From Heterohyrax brucei (lineage: Eukaryota > Chordata > Mammalia > Hyracoidea > Procaviidae), in contig CM053156.1 in the NCBI GenBank assembly GCA_028571685.1, positions 82,835,049-82,899,048 of the forward strand: a stretch of DNA of 64,000 nt, written 5' to 3'. Of the stretch, positions 21,583-32,706 are shown piece after piece. The notes under the pieces are model-generated. The model worked only from the letters and a program-made list of their open reading frames with translations. It was not told where the DNA came from and did no database searches. The translations under genes and the position numbers were made by a program. The first letter of the stretch is position 1. The number at the start of each line of letters is the position of its first letter.

Positions 21583-22631
21583 CGTGTTGCTGTGACTGTT
21601 AGATGCCATCCAGTTCATCTGAACTGGACACAGCATTGCCTGGTCTGCCTCCATCTTCACAGTCTTTGCACTGTGTTTGAGCTAATCCATCTCACTGGGT
21701 CTTCCTCTTTTTCACCGACACTGTGCCAAGCATGATGGCCTTCTTCAGGTTCTCTCCTGAAACCATATCCGAAGTCCACAAGACCAGGCAGAACTTCTTC
21801 CAAGACAGGTTTTGTTCATTCTTCTGGCAGCCCGTGGAATACCCATTGTTCTTCACCTGCTTTATGATTCAGAGATGCCCATTCTTTGGTCTTCCTTATT
21901 CGTTGCTCAGCTGTTGAATGTGTGTGAGGTGACTGAGAATGTGATGCTTGGATCAGGTGCACCTTACTCCTCAAGGTGATCGCTTTCCTTTTTTTTTTTT
22001 TTTAATACTTAAAAGAGGCCTTTTGCAGCATATTTTTCCAATGTAGTGTGTCACTTCATTTCTTGACTGCTGCTTCCATGGGCGCTGATTATGGATCCAA
22101 GTAAAATGAAGTCCTTGACTATTCATCTTTTCTGTATTTGTCAGGATGTTGCTATTGGTCCAGTTGTGAAGATGATTTGTTTTCTTCATGTAAAGTATAA
22201 TCTGTACTAGGGGCTGTATGTAATATGCACTCTTGACCAGTAAGTGCTTCCAGATCCCTTCACTTTCAGTAAGTAAGGGTGTGTCATCTGCATGATGCAG
22301 GTTGTTAATGAGTCTTCCTGTAGTCCCAACACCAAGGTATTCATATAATCCAGTTTCTCAGATTATTTGCTCATCATACAGATTGAATAAGTACAGTGAA
22401 AAGACAACAGCCATGACACACATCTTTTCTGATTTTGAACCATGCAGTATCCCCTTGTTCTACTAGAATGACTGCCTCTAGGTCTTTGTCTGGTTTGCAC
22501 GTGAGCACAGTTAAGTGTTTAGGAATTCTCATTCTTCAAAATGTTAACCATAATTTGTTAGGATCCACAGAGTTGAATGCTTTTGTATAGGTAATAAGAC
22601 ACAGGTAAACATCTCTCTAGTATTGTCTGCT

Positions 22632-22841
22632 TTAAACCGTGATCCATCCGACATCAGCAGTTAGGTCCCTACTTCTACATCCTCTTCTAGACCCCATTTG
22701 AATTTTGGGTGGTCCCTTGTTGATGTACTGCTGCAACCATTGTTGTATTCTCTTTAGCAACATTTTACTCGAGTGTGATAGTAATGATACTGTTGGATAA
22801 TCTCCACGTTCTGTTGCGCTGCCTTTCTTTGGAACAGACAA
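22632..22841 (-). pseudogene. RTE reverse transcriptase fingers fragment
   Basis: A 69-codon frame containing SKMLLKRIQQWLQQYINKG and MGSRRGCRSRDLTAD, typical of the fingers/palm entry of an RTE/BovB-type reverse transcriptase. It is a fragment; the palm with the catalytic aspartates lies downstream in a different frame. Confidence 0.75.
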
Positions 22842-23153
22842 AATATGGATCCCTTCAAATAGGGTGGCCAGGTAGCTGTCTTCTAAATTTCTTGGTGTAG
22901 AGTAAATGCTTCTGGTTTTGAATGCATTTGTTCAAGCATCCCAGTTAGCATCCATCAGTTGCTGGGTCCTTGTTTCTCATTATTGCCTTCAGCGCAGCTT
23001 AGACTTCTTCCTTCGGTACCATTGGTCCTTAATTGTATAGTACCTCCTGAAGTGGCTGAGCATCGACCACTTCTTTTTGGTCCAGTCACTCTGTATTCCT
23101 GCCATCTTTTTTGGATGATTCCTCTGTTATTCAATATTTTGCCCAAAGTGATA

Positions 23154-23308
23154 ATCCGTTGCTGTTCAGTGATCCCAACTCATATCGACCCTATAGGACA
23201 GAATAGAACTGTCCCCCAGAGTTTTGAAGGAGCATGTGGTAGATTCGAACTGCCACCCTTCTGGTTAGCAGCGAAACTCTTAATCACTATGCCTCAAGGG
23301 TTTCATAT
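23154..23308 (-). repeat. AfroSINE nested in RTE, with target duplication
   Basis: Reverse-oriented SINE inside the RTE. The flanking direct repeat ATATTTTRCCCA (left about 23134, right about 23305) shows a post-RTE insertion. Confidence 0.9.
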
Positions 23309-23974
23309 TTTACCCATAGAATCCTGCAGTATTGCATCTTGATGCTTGAAATCTTTTCTTCAATTATTTCAGCTTCAGAAATGCTGTATGTTCTTCCATG
23401 TTGCTTTTCTGGCTCTAGGTCTTTGTGCATTTCATTATAATACTTTATCTTTTGAATTGCCTTTTTGAAGTCTTCTGTTAACCTCTTTTACTTCACTTGC
23501 TTTTGCTGTTTGATGTTGAGGAGCAAGTTTCAGTTCCTTCAGGCATCTGTTTTGATCTGTTTTTCCTCTCCCATGTTTTTAGTGCTTTTTTCATTTATGC
23601 AACCCTTCATGTCATCCCACAGCTCCTCCCAGTCTCAGATGTATAGTGTTCAGTGTGTCAAGTCTATTCTTGGGACGGTCTCCAAATTCAGGTAGAATAT
23701 ACCCAGTGCTGTACTTTGGCTTGTGTGTGTTTGTTTTAATATTCTTCAGCTTTAGTTTGAGCTTACATATAAACAGTTGGTCATCTCTTGCACAGCTGGC
23801 CTCTGGCGTTTTTCTGAATGGTGATACTGAGTTTCTCCATCACTGCTTTCTACAAATATAGTTGATTGGTTGGACTCCTTTGCTTTCCATATGGTTACAT
23901 AAACATGCAAAGCTGATATTTATGTTGTTCAGAACAAGTATTTGCAACGAATACGTAGTCGGTCTTGCAAAATT

Positions 23975-24241
23975 CTATTGTACGATATCTAGCATCATTC
24001 TGTCAACAAGACCATATTTTCCCGCTACAGATTCTAATTCTTTGTTTCCAACTGTCACATTCCAATCACCAGTAATTATCAGTGCATTTTTTACATTAGA
24101 AAATATTTTATTGTGCTTTAAGTGGAAGTTTACAGTCCAAGTCAATTTGTCATACAAAAGCGTATACACAGACTGTGTAACTCTAGCTGCTCTCCCCACA
24201 CTGTGACAGCACACTCCTTTTTTCCACTCTGTATTTTCCAT
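23975..24241 (-). pseudogene. RTE endonuclease-domain fragment
   Basis: An 88-codon frame holding ITGDWNVTVGNKELE and GKYGLVDRM. This is the AP-endonuclease-like domain of RTE LINEs, whose D-W-N motif contributes to the catalytic site. The frame is artificially extended at its start by the inserted L1 3' UTR (24100-24258), so only the C-terminal half is genuine RTE protein. Confidence 0.75.
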
Positions 24242-24258
24242 GTCCGTTTAACTGGCTG
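24100..24258 (-). mobile_element. L1 3' end nested in RTE
   Basis: TTATTGTGCTTTAAGTGGAAG, ACAGCACACTCCTTTTTTCC and ATGTCCGTTTAACTGG match the L1 3' end at 10611. RTE sequence continues on both sides. Confidence 0.82.
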
Positions 24259-25026
24259 CTGTTATCCAAGCAACTTGATTGCATGTTTGATCAGTTTCAA
24301 ACTTCAGAAGTTTATAAAACTCCTCAGTTTCTTCATCTCTGGCAGTAGTGGTTGGTACATAAATTTGAACTGGTTTTCCTTGTAGATGTGTGAAGATTTC
24401 CTTGTAGTGTTGTAATTCAGGATAGATCTTGAAGTGTTCTTTATGGTGATGAGTTGAACACGGTTCCTCTTCCATTTCTCACTTCTGGCATAGTAGACTG
24501 AGTGACTGAATCAGAAGGACCAGTGCCAGTCTATTTCAGCTCACTCTGATGCCTGGCATATTCATCTTGATGTGTTGCATTTCATTTTTGATGACTTCCA
24601 GTTTTCCTAGGTTCATAGTTTGTACATTCCCTGTTCTGATTATTAATGGATGTTAGCAGCTGTTCTCATTTTGAGTCCTTCACGTCAGCTAATGAAGCTT
24701 TACTGCATCCATAAGTCTTCAGGTTGATTTACTTTGAGGAGGGAACTCTTGCCGGTTATATTTTGAGTGCCTTCCAGCCTGAAGGGCTCATCTTCTGGCA
24801 CTATACCAAAAACTGTTCTGCTGCTGTACTTAAAAGTTTTCAGTGGCTGTTTCTTTCAGAAGTAGATCACCAAGTTCTTCCTCCTAGTCTGTCTCAGTCT
24901 GAAAGCTCCCTAAAACTGCTGTAGTGTGGGTGATCCAGCTGGTATTTGAAACACCAGTGGCATAGCTTCCAACATCACAACAATATGCAAGCCACGACAG
25001 GGTGGCATAGTGACAGTTGAGTGGTG

Positions 25027-25075
25027 GTTTGCTATATATGTATATATGTGTGTGTGTGTATGTGTATATATGTAA
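25027..25075. repeat. AT/GT-rich microsatellite
   Basis: TATATATGTATATATGTGTG-type alternating purine-pyrimidine run next to the RTE 5' end. Confidence 0.75.
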
Positions 25076-25242
25076 AATGAAACGAAACTCACTGCTGTTG
25101 AGTTGATTCTGACTCATAATGACCCTATAAACAAGGGTAGAACTGGCTCACACGGTTTCCAGGGGGCGCCTGGTGGTTTCAAATTGCTTATCTTTTGATT
25201 GGTAGTTGTAGCTCTTAACCACTGTGCCACCACTGTTTCCAT
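25076..25242 (-). repeat. AfroSINE
   Basis: Reverse-oriented full copy with AAAATGAAACGAAACTC tail and GCCACCACTGTTTCC 5' end, set between two microsatellites. Confidence 0.9.
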
Positions 25243-25354
25243 ACATGTGTATTTCCATATATATATAGTATATATGTATGTCTCCATGTAGATATATATG
25301 TTTCCATGTGAATATATAAACACACATGCACGTGTGCACACACATACACACTAG
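25243..25354. repeat. Compound microsatellite (AT, CATG, CA)
   Basis: TATATATATAGTATATATG, CATGTAGATATATATG and CACACACATACACAC patches in series. Confidence 0.75.
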
Positions 25355-25483
25355 ATGCCAGCATTGGTGCATAGTTTCCCAAGGGCAGTACTTTGATGGT
25401 GACCATAGTAATATTTAGCAGTGAGGTATGTAGCACTTTTTCTAGGGTGAGTGCTCAAACTTAATTGTCAGATCTCATACACA
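25355..25483. mobile_element. Mariner-derived terminal arm, solitary
   Basis: GCCAGCATTGGTGCATAG...GCAGTGAGGTATGTAGCACTT...TTAATTGTCAGATCTCATAC matches the right arm of the two foldback mariners at 51347-51520 and 54529-54700. No matching left arm or transposase core is present; the RTE at 25485 abuts it. Confidence 0.7.
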
Positions 25484-25484
25484 C

Positions 25485-26122
25485 GTTGTTGTTGTTAGGT
25501 GCCATTGAATTGGTTCTGACTCATAGCAGCCCTCTGTGCAACAGAACAGAACACTGCGTGGTCTCGCATCATGCCCACAATTGTTTTTATGCTTAGGTCT
25601 AATCTGTCTTGTTGAGGGTCTTCTATTTTGCCTACCCTCCACTCTACCAAGCATGATGTCCTTCTCCAGGGACTGATCCCTTCCTGACAACACATCCAAA
25701 GCAGGTAAGACACAGTCTCACCATCTTTGCTTCCAAGGAGCACTCTGGTTGTCCTTCCGGAACAGATCTGTTTGTTCTTTTGGCAGTCCATGATACATTC
25801 AGTATTCTTCTCCAGTACCACAATTCAAAGGCATCATTTCTTTGTCTTCCTTATTCATTGTCTGGCTTTTGTGTGCATATGATGTGACTGAAAAAACCAT
25901 GGCCTGTGTCAGATGCACCTAAGTCTTCAAGATGACACCTTTACTTTCTAACACTTTAAAGAGGCCTTTTGTGGCAGATTATCCCAATGCAATGCATCTT
26001 TTGATTTCTTGATGACTGCTTCTATGGGCATTAATTGTAGAGCCAAGTAAAATGAAATCCTTGATAACTTCAATCCTTTCTTCATTTATCAAGATGTTGC
26101 TTACTGGATCAGTTGTGAGGAT
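25485..26122 (-). mobile_element. RTE LINE 3' fragment, antisense
   Basis: Starts GTTGTTGTTGTTAGGTGCC and continues to the TTGCTTACTGGATCAGTTGTG region, just short of the YADD box. Truncated there. Confidence 0.87.
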
Positions 26123-27590
26123 TGTTAATGTGTGTTATCATACACATCACAATAAAAAATACATATATGTGCATGTAATTTCTGTAAGTACTTTATAGAA
26201 TCTTCTCTTCTTGATTTGCAATAAAGGTGATGGTGGAAATCAGCACTTAAATTTCAGTCTTTCTAAAGGCAGAGTTATAGCCATGTTAAAGAAGAGGTTC
26301 TTCTAATTTCAGTTCAGTAGTCCTTTGAGCGGTACTAGGCCAGTAACCAAAATACTGACAGTTGAGATCCACTCATCAGCTCCATGAGAGAAAGACTTGC
26401 TAATCTGCTCACATAGAGAGGTGAGCCCAGGAAACTCTGTGAGGCAGTTCTGCCCTGTCATGTGGACTCATCACAAGTTTAAAAGTGACTCAGCAGCATC
26501 TAACAACATCAGTCCTGTGGTGCAGGTTTGGGGGAACGTATTTTAATGGGAAAGTATTGAGTGAATAAAGCAAAACACATTGGAAATAATACTGTCTGAA
26601 AAATGAGATTCACTAAATTAAACTTGGCTCAGTATTTGACCAGTTCTCAAATAGAATATAATCCCTACTGTAGTTTTGGTTGTAGAAATAGGAAATTGGT
26701 CCTTCATCAGTTTTTGTATTTCTACTTCACTTCCATGGTAGGACTAGTCTCTAGGGTTTGAAAAAGTAGATGTTCAGGGAGTGGTCAGAACCTCTTTCTC
26801 GAGTTCTCCTGACTGCAGAGTACTGCTCCCAGCACCATGGAGAGCAATAGGCGTGGACCGGGCAACACTAGCTCCAGGAGCTTAGGATACTGAGAGTCAA
26901 GTTGGTGGGCAAAACACAAGACAGCGTTAACTGTGACACTGAAATTTTTGGAAGGACATTACTGTAAGGAGTTATGGCAGATTTATAGGATGAGGTGATG
27001 GCCCTTTGCTGGAAGAATTTGCTGCTACTTTGACAGTTTAGATGAATGCTGTTTATTCATCTCGTAAGTTATAAACATGGGTTATAAAATACTATTTTCC
27101 AGCTTAGAATTATTTTTATACTGTAACTTGCTTTCTGAATTACCAAAAGAATTAAATTATAACCAAAAAGACAAACAAAAACCTTATGAAGGAAGGCTCT
27201 ATTCTCATTTACCATTATTTTTATGCAGATAACACACATGCGCTATTTTCTGTGTAAAAATGAAAATCAGCATAGTGTGCTTCTGCAGGTATTTCGCTGG
27301 AGGGTGGCAAACATGTAGAAAGCAAGTATGTTATTTGTGTACAATTATGGCAGTCATTTTTATATATCTCCTAGATATTTTTCTAAAGTTATGTGAATAT
27401 TATGTTTGCTATGGACTTAGACAGCTGTCAGGCACGTTAATGTTATTCATGGTTAATATAAATGCATTTTCATATTAGTATATATTCTATATTTTATGCT
27501 ATTCTGCATATGAATGTTATAAATATGTTATACTAGTATACATATAAATTTTGAATATCATTATTTTTGCACTTAGTATTTTCTGGACAA
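26123..27590. other. Unique-looking interval with one diverged SINE
   Basis: Mostly unique sequence. A diverged AfroSINE-like patch lies at about 26355-26520 (ATCAGCTCCATGAGAG...AGTGACTCAGCAGCATCTAACAAC, +). 27080-27590 is strongly AT-rich. Confidence 0.4.
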
Positions 27591-27935
27591 TTTTTTTTTG
27601 ACAGTGCAACACTTCTAGCTCATTCATTGTAATATCCACACAGCAAGCATTATGTCTGGCTGTGATAAAATTTATTTAACCAATTGTCTGTTGATAAATT
27701 TAGGATATTCATTTTTAAAATGTCACGTGTAATGTTGTTGCTGTTCATCCTTTTTGTTTTCTGTAACTGTGCCAATATGTATAAAAGAAAATTCCTAAAA
27801 GAACATGTCACTGGATATGTCCTTTTAAAATTTTGATGGACACTGTCCATATGTCCTGTAAAAATGCAGTAAAAAATGTACCATTTCCACTAAGAGTATG
27901 TGAAGGTGCCCAGTTCTCTTTATCCTGGCAGATAT
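27591..27935 (-). mobile_element. Ancient L1 segment, antisense
   Basis: AAATTTATTTAACCAATTGTC, AAATTCCTAAAAGAACATGTC and TTTCCACTAAGAGTATGTG follow the order of the antisense ORF2 end of old L1s. Confidence 0.6.
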
Positions 27936-29249
27936 TAAATAAATGCTTTTTCAGGATATTGTCATATTTAAATGTCTAGCGCATTGTATGCTAGGTACAT
28001 TTTCTGCATTGTACAAATCAAAACGTAGGGGTTGGGGTGAAATCTTGCGTTACTGTAGGACATGCAGATGGCAACTGGCGAGCTGGTTTGGAAGACAGTC
28101 CACATTCCTGAGACATGCCCGTCACCACTGTATAGATCCCCTGTGGTTTTTAGACCAGCGTTATAAGCTGCTGTTCCCTAATTCCCTTCATTCATATGCC
28201 ATCCGTACAGTGTTGGCCACGTTCTGACACTCTTCTGCTGGCATTTTTTTTCCTATTTTTATTTAAATTCTATCATTTTAACTTAGAAAGAAAATTTTAT
28301 CACTATTATATAAAAAAGAAAAAGGACACTTGCAGTCCTCCAAAGAAGACAACTATGATGATGAGGTAACCCTGGGAAAACCTAACAGTGGTATGAAATT
28401 CTTCTGAACTTGTGTTTTATTGGATGGTCTGAGATGGAAGCCTGTTCTTTCTTTGTTGAAAAAAGCAGACTAGCAACTGTTAGTTGTTACAGACCTACAT
28501 GTACCACGAGGAGACTTTCTTCCTGATAAAGTGAAAAAGGTAAAGGTAATTAAACAGCGATCGAGTTCTCACCACAGGAGGCTGCTGTGAATCAGAACCA
28601 GCTCCATGGCACCAGCCACAGCGGCAGCATGTAATTTAGGATTATGTAATATCAGAGGGAGAGTACCATTTAAATTAATTACCTTTGTGAAACATAGTTT
28701 TAAGTTACTGTGATGTAACACTTGACCGAGTGGGTCTTGAGAGGGCAGGGAGGAGCTGGGGGAGACAAGAGTCCCAAACTCTATTGCTTCATTAGAGTTT
28801 TTTCTTAATAAACATAGAATAATAATAATGGTAGCATTTTTTATTAGCTGTGGCCAGGAGAGTGCTGAGAGTGGTTCATACATGTAGTAAATATTGCTGA
28901 CATGCCTGGAAAGTAGAATGAATGTTGGAAAAGACACAGTCCTGGCCTTACCCTCGTGGAGCTTTCTGTCTATGAGAAGACTGTCAATTAACATGGGAGG
29001 TTCTATGTTTTAGGTGCCAGTTACGATGGGAACACCTGAGAGGGAGCCCAGTCTGGCATAGGAGGCTGTCAGGAAGGCTTTCTGAAGTAGGTGTGTGTAA
29101 CTGGTTGTCTGTGAAAAGAGTAGGAGGGGGAGGTTTTGCCAGAGAAGTAATGGGTATCGAGGTCCTTTGACAGTGGTATGCTCATGTTGAATGACTAGAA
29201 GAGAGACTGTTTATCGTTTTCCAATGTTCATTTTTACCTTGTGCTTGAG
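27936..29249. other. Unique-looking interval; possible ancient repeat at 28880-29130
   Basis: No host exon supported. CCTGGCCTTACCCTCGTGGAGC and GTCAGGAAGGCTTTCTGAAG are phrases seen in an old mammalian interspersed repeat (perhaps L2-related), but I cannot name it with confidence. Confidence 0.35.
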
Positions 29250-29725
29250 TAGAATTTTTAGCTAGACCGATGGCCACCAGCTCAAGATTGATTGTTCTTT
29301 TCAGCTTGTCCTGGGTCTGTGGATAGTCATGTGACTATACTCTAGCCAGTGGGATGAGCAAACCATGATTTGTTTAACACTCGAGGTCTAACTTTAAAGG
29401 AGAATGTGCCTGACCTCCTTTTAGGGTTTTCAGATTTAGGAAATGAGAACACAGGTGTCCCGTATTTTATCTGCCAGCTCCGTTCCGTTCCCCCTTCCCA
29501 CAGGCTAGATGGCGGACAAGCTAGCGGGAGCTGTGTCAGCCACCTGGGGCCACAAAAGGGAGGTCCCAGGCTGGGAATGACGTTGCTGCGTGACAGGAGC
29601 CTGATCCTACTTCAGAGAGAAGAGTCTTCATATCAGCTGAGACTTGGAGAAATAAAAACCCAACACATGTTTAAGCCCTGCTATTTCGAGTGCATTGTCA
29701 GGAACTCAGTATCTCAAGCAGTACA
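29250..29725 (+). mobile_element. Possible ancient LTR (MLT1-like)
   Basis: CATGTGACTATACTCTAGCC near the start, and GAGAAATAAAAACCC with an AATAAA (29651-29656) then TTTAAGCCCTGCTATTTCG near the end, resemble an old MaLR LTR in sense orientation. An open frame in it (29370-29744) is likely chance. Confidence 0.35.
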
Positions 29726-31167
29726 GTTGATTATCTTTTCTTGAAGCATCTTGACTTCCATATTAAAGTTTTTCTCATCCTCTTTAGCTTTCCCCTCAGG
29801 TTTAGTATTAGCTTGAACTCTTCAAGCCCTGAACAACGAACACAGAAAGGGGCTGCGTCTCAGAGTCACAGAACAAACGGTCCCAAAGCCACTTCTGTTT
29901 CCAGTTCTTCACGTTGAGTTTCTGTTTGTGGGAACTGAGATAATGCAAATGTAGCAGCGGTGCCGTCGTTTGATGGGAGTTGGAAAGTTAGATACCGTCA
30001 CCGCCCTTCTGTATTCCGCACGTCTTTGATTCTCTGAAGGATCGTTTTTGTCAAGGCACTTGTTTTATCAACAGCATGAAGAAAATCTCTTCAGCTGCCA
30101 CAATGAAAAACACACCATTTAAAAAATAAATAATGCATAGTGTTTTCAATACTCCTTTCAAGACACATAAAAATGTCCTGTTTCAATTATTGCAGCCGCT
30201 CTTACGGCTGCTGGATGCTTGCTTCTAGGACTTGCCTGTTTCTTCTCATCTCAGAAATTTGCCTGGTTGGTGAAATTCATTCTTAGTGTACACGAAAACG
30301 GCAATTGTGTTCTGTCAAATGTAGGGTGTCATTATAGCATGTGTCAGTCATAAGAGAAAAGAAAAGCTGCAAGGTACTGTATTATGTGTACACCAGCTTA
30401 ATAAATTCTAGACAACAGATGTAGCTGTCACTTGCGCCGTCTGCTACTTTTCCCCAGCTCAATAAAGAGATGCAGATGGTTCTTTTCACCCTGAGATCTG
30501 GAATCTTGGCATGAAGGTGCTGACTTTGCTGGTCTTAATCTGGAACCTTCCTTTGACCCAAACAATCACGACAGCTGAACTGGTGAATTAGACTACTTTC
30601 CCCGGATGTGGCTATTTGGAATTCCGGATCCCTTAACAATTGAAAAATCATGTGGTGTATTTCTCAGCATTCTGTGTGGGCAGGCTGTCGAGTTATGTTT
30701 CCTTGCTGCTTTTGATTTCCTTCATGCTCAACTGTGGCTGCCCAGGACTGAAAGAAAGGTCATTGGCATTTTAGCTTTGCCTCAGGAAGAGCTAGATCTA
30801 ATCTTAGAAAGACCAGAGAATCCAGCACGGTATATAGTTTTCCAGAAGCCCCAAAGAAATGGAAGCTGCCAATATTTGGTGTTAATAAAAAGTTAAAGGA
30901 TTAAAAAATAAGAAATGCTGAATTGTATAGTTACAGGGTAAATGGAGCTTCATCTAGTCTGGAGAGTAAATACTTGGCTTTTGAGGATCAACATTAGGGG
31001 CATCTGCTACTTACAGGTTCCGTGCAGAGGACTCTGAAGTGCTAAGTGTCCTTTATAACCATATAGTTCCTACCCACAGAGCATCCAGAAAGGGTCCTTG
31101 GATAAAACTAGCTAGGTCTCAGTCCCTGAGGCCGGGACACCAGCCACTATAGCGGGGATTGGTTATT
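29726..31167. other. Unique-looking interval; candidate conserved non-coding DNA
   Basis: Longest stretch with almost no recognisable repeats. It contains a perfect 7-bp stem hairpin at 30192-30211 (GCAGCCG-CTCTTA-CGGCTGC). An open frame of 96 codons at 30606-30896 (+) shows no domain I recognise and is not called a gene. Confidence 0.35.
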
Positions 31168-31375
31168 GTTTGATCCAGAGTCCCTAGGTGATGCCGCTGG
31201 TGAAGTGCTTAACTATTTTAGCTGAAAGGCTGGTAGTGTGAACCTACCTCGAGGTGCCTCAGAAGAAAGGCTGGGTGACCTGGAAAGTCACCACTGTGAA
31301 AATCCTGTAGAGTGGTTCTACTCTGCACACATGAGGTTGCCGTCAGTTGGAATAGACTCCATGACAGCTACCCAC
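31168..31375 (+). repeat. Diverged AfroSINE-like element, sense
   Basis: AGAGTCCCTAGGTGATGCC start, GTGGTTCTACTCTGCACAC middle, ACTCCATGACAGCTACCC tail. Related to the SINE but with the alternative tail. Confidence 0.6.
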
Positions 31376-31423
31376 ATGTTTGACCCAAAAGCGAACTGGT
31401 CGGATGTCTATGTAACTTATTGT

Positions 31424-31601
31424 CAAACCCACTGCTGTTGGATGGATTCTAGCTCTTGGCAGCGCTGTAGGGCAGGGTAGACATGCTCCACAGTGCTTCC
31501 AAGGCTGCAGTCTTCATGGCAATAGACAAAGCAGCTGGTGGGTTCAAACCACTGATCTTTCTGTTAGTAGTTACAAGCTTAAGCACTGTGACTGGGAATT
31601 C
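31424..31601 (-). repeat. AfroSINE, long variant
   Basis: CAAACCCACTGCTGTTGGATG tail and the GGCTGCAGTCTTCATGGC insert. The 5' end is worn (TGACTGGGAATTC). Confidence 0.85.
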
Positions 31602-32224
31602 TTTTATTACCAAAACCAGAATATTATTGAGATGAAAAGGGATCTACTAATGATTATGCTGGAACAATCAATAATACACCAGGATGAGCTGGGGCAACAT
31701 GGGCATGTTGTTGTTAGGTGCCACTGAGTCAGTCCCTACTCATAGTGACTGTGTCTACAACAGAGTGAAACACGACCTGGTCCTGTGCCATGTCCACAGT
31801 AATTGTTAAGCTGGAGTTCATTGTTGCAGCCACTGTGTCGGTCCGTCTTGTTGAGCATCTTCCCCCTTTTCACTGACCCTCTACTTTACCAAACATGACG
31901 TGCTCCTCCAGGGACTGTTCCCTCCTGATAATGTGTTCAAAGTATGTGACATGTAGTCTTGCCGTCCTTGCTTCTAAGGAGCACTCTGGTTGTATTTTCT
32001 CCTAGACAGATCTGTTCATTCTTTTGGCAGTTCATGCTATGTGCAGTATTCTTTCCCAACACCACAATTCAAATGCATCAACTCTTAGTCTGTCTTCCTT
32101 GTTTATTGTCTAGCTTTTACATGTGTCTGATGCAGTTGAAAATACCATTGCTTAGGTCAGGCACCTTAATCTTCAAGGTGACATCTTTTAAATACTTGAA
32201 TGAGGTGTTTTGCAGCACATTTGT

Positions 32225-32416
32225 TCAGTACAATGGGTCTTTTGATTTCCTGACTACTGCTTCCGAGGGTGTTGATCCAAGTGAAATGAAATCCTTGACA
32301 AACTCATTCCTTTCTCCGTGTATTAGGGTGTTGCTTATTGGTCCAATCATAAATATTATTGTTTTCTTGATGTTGAGATGTAATCCATACTGAAGGCTGT
32401 GGTCTTTGATCTTCAT
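32225..32416 (-). pseudogene. RTE RT thumb-side fragment
   Basis: 63 codons, with DHSLQYGLHLNIKKTIIFM and RNEFVKDFISLGSTP. This matches the segment C-terminal to YADD in other RTE copies here. It is cut off from the catalytic box by a frameshift just upstream. Confidence 0.7.
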
Positions 32417-32520
32417 CAGTATTTCACGTCCTCTTCATTTTCAGCAAGCAAGGTCATGTCATCTGCATAATGCAGGTTGTTAATGCATCTTCCTCCAATC
32501 CTAATATCACATTCTTCCCC

Positions 32521-32706
32521 TTATAGTCCAGTTTGCTCAGCATACAGATTGAAAAAGTATGGTAAAAAGATACAACCTAAACGCACAGCTTTCCTGACTT
32601 TAAACCATGCAGTGTCCCCTTGTTCTCTTCGAAAGACTTCTTGATCCATATACACATTCCTCAGGAGCACAATTAAGTGTTCGGAGGTCTCATTCTCTGC
32701 AGTCAT
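32521..32706 (-). pseudogene. RTE RT palm fragment
   Basis: 61 codons: HLIVLLRNVYMDQEVFRREQ followed by AWFKVRKAVRLGCIFLPYFFNLYAEQ. The VRLGC..LPYFFNLY stretch corresponds to the conserved R-Q-G-C-x-L-S-P region of reverse transcriptases, with Q to L and S to P changes. The frame stops before YADD. Confidence 0.78.

Larger units (their letters stand above)
21585..25026 (-). mobile_element. Near full-length RTE LINE, antisense, with two nested inserts
   Basis: The RTE LINE runs from tail complement (GTTGCTGTGACTGTTAGATG) at the left to the 5' end near 25026 (GGTGGCATAGTGACAGTTG). After removal of the AfroSINE (23154-23308) and the L1 piece (24100-24258) it is about 3.1 kb, the size of the other complete copies here. 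The RT catalytic box reads HADDT (22283-22294) in place of YADD. The endonuclease GDWN box is intact at about 24056-24070. Multiple stops and frameshifts make it inactive. Confidence 0.9.

Noticed and set aside
25114-25436. Overlapping minus-strand frames rich in Y, I, H and T
   Set aside because: Artefacts of the AT/CA microsatellites and an AfroSINE.
28331-28368. TTGCAG ... GATGATGAG/GTAACC exon-like segment
   Set aside because: The sequence upstream of the AG is purine-rich (AAGAAAAAGGAC), not a polypyrimidine tract.
30606-30896. 96-codon plus-strand frame in unique sequence
   Set aside because: No domain recognised and no splice signals at its edges. Length is within chance expectation for AT-moderate DNA.
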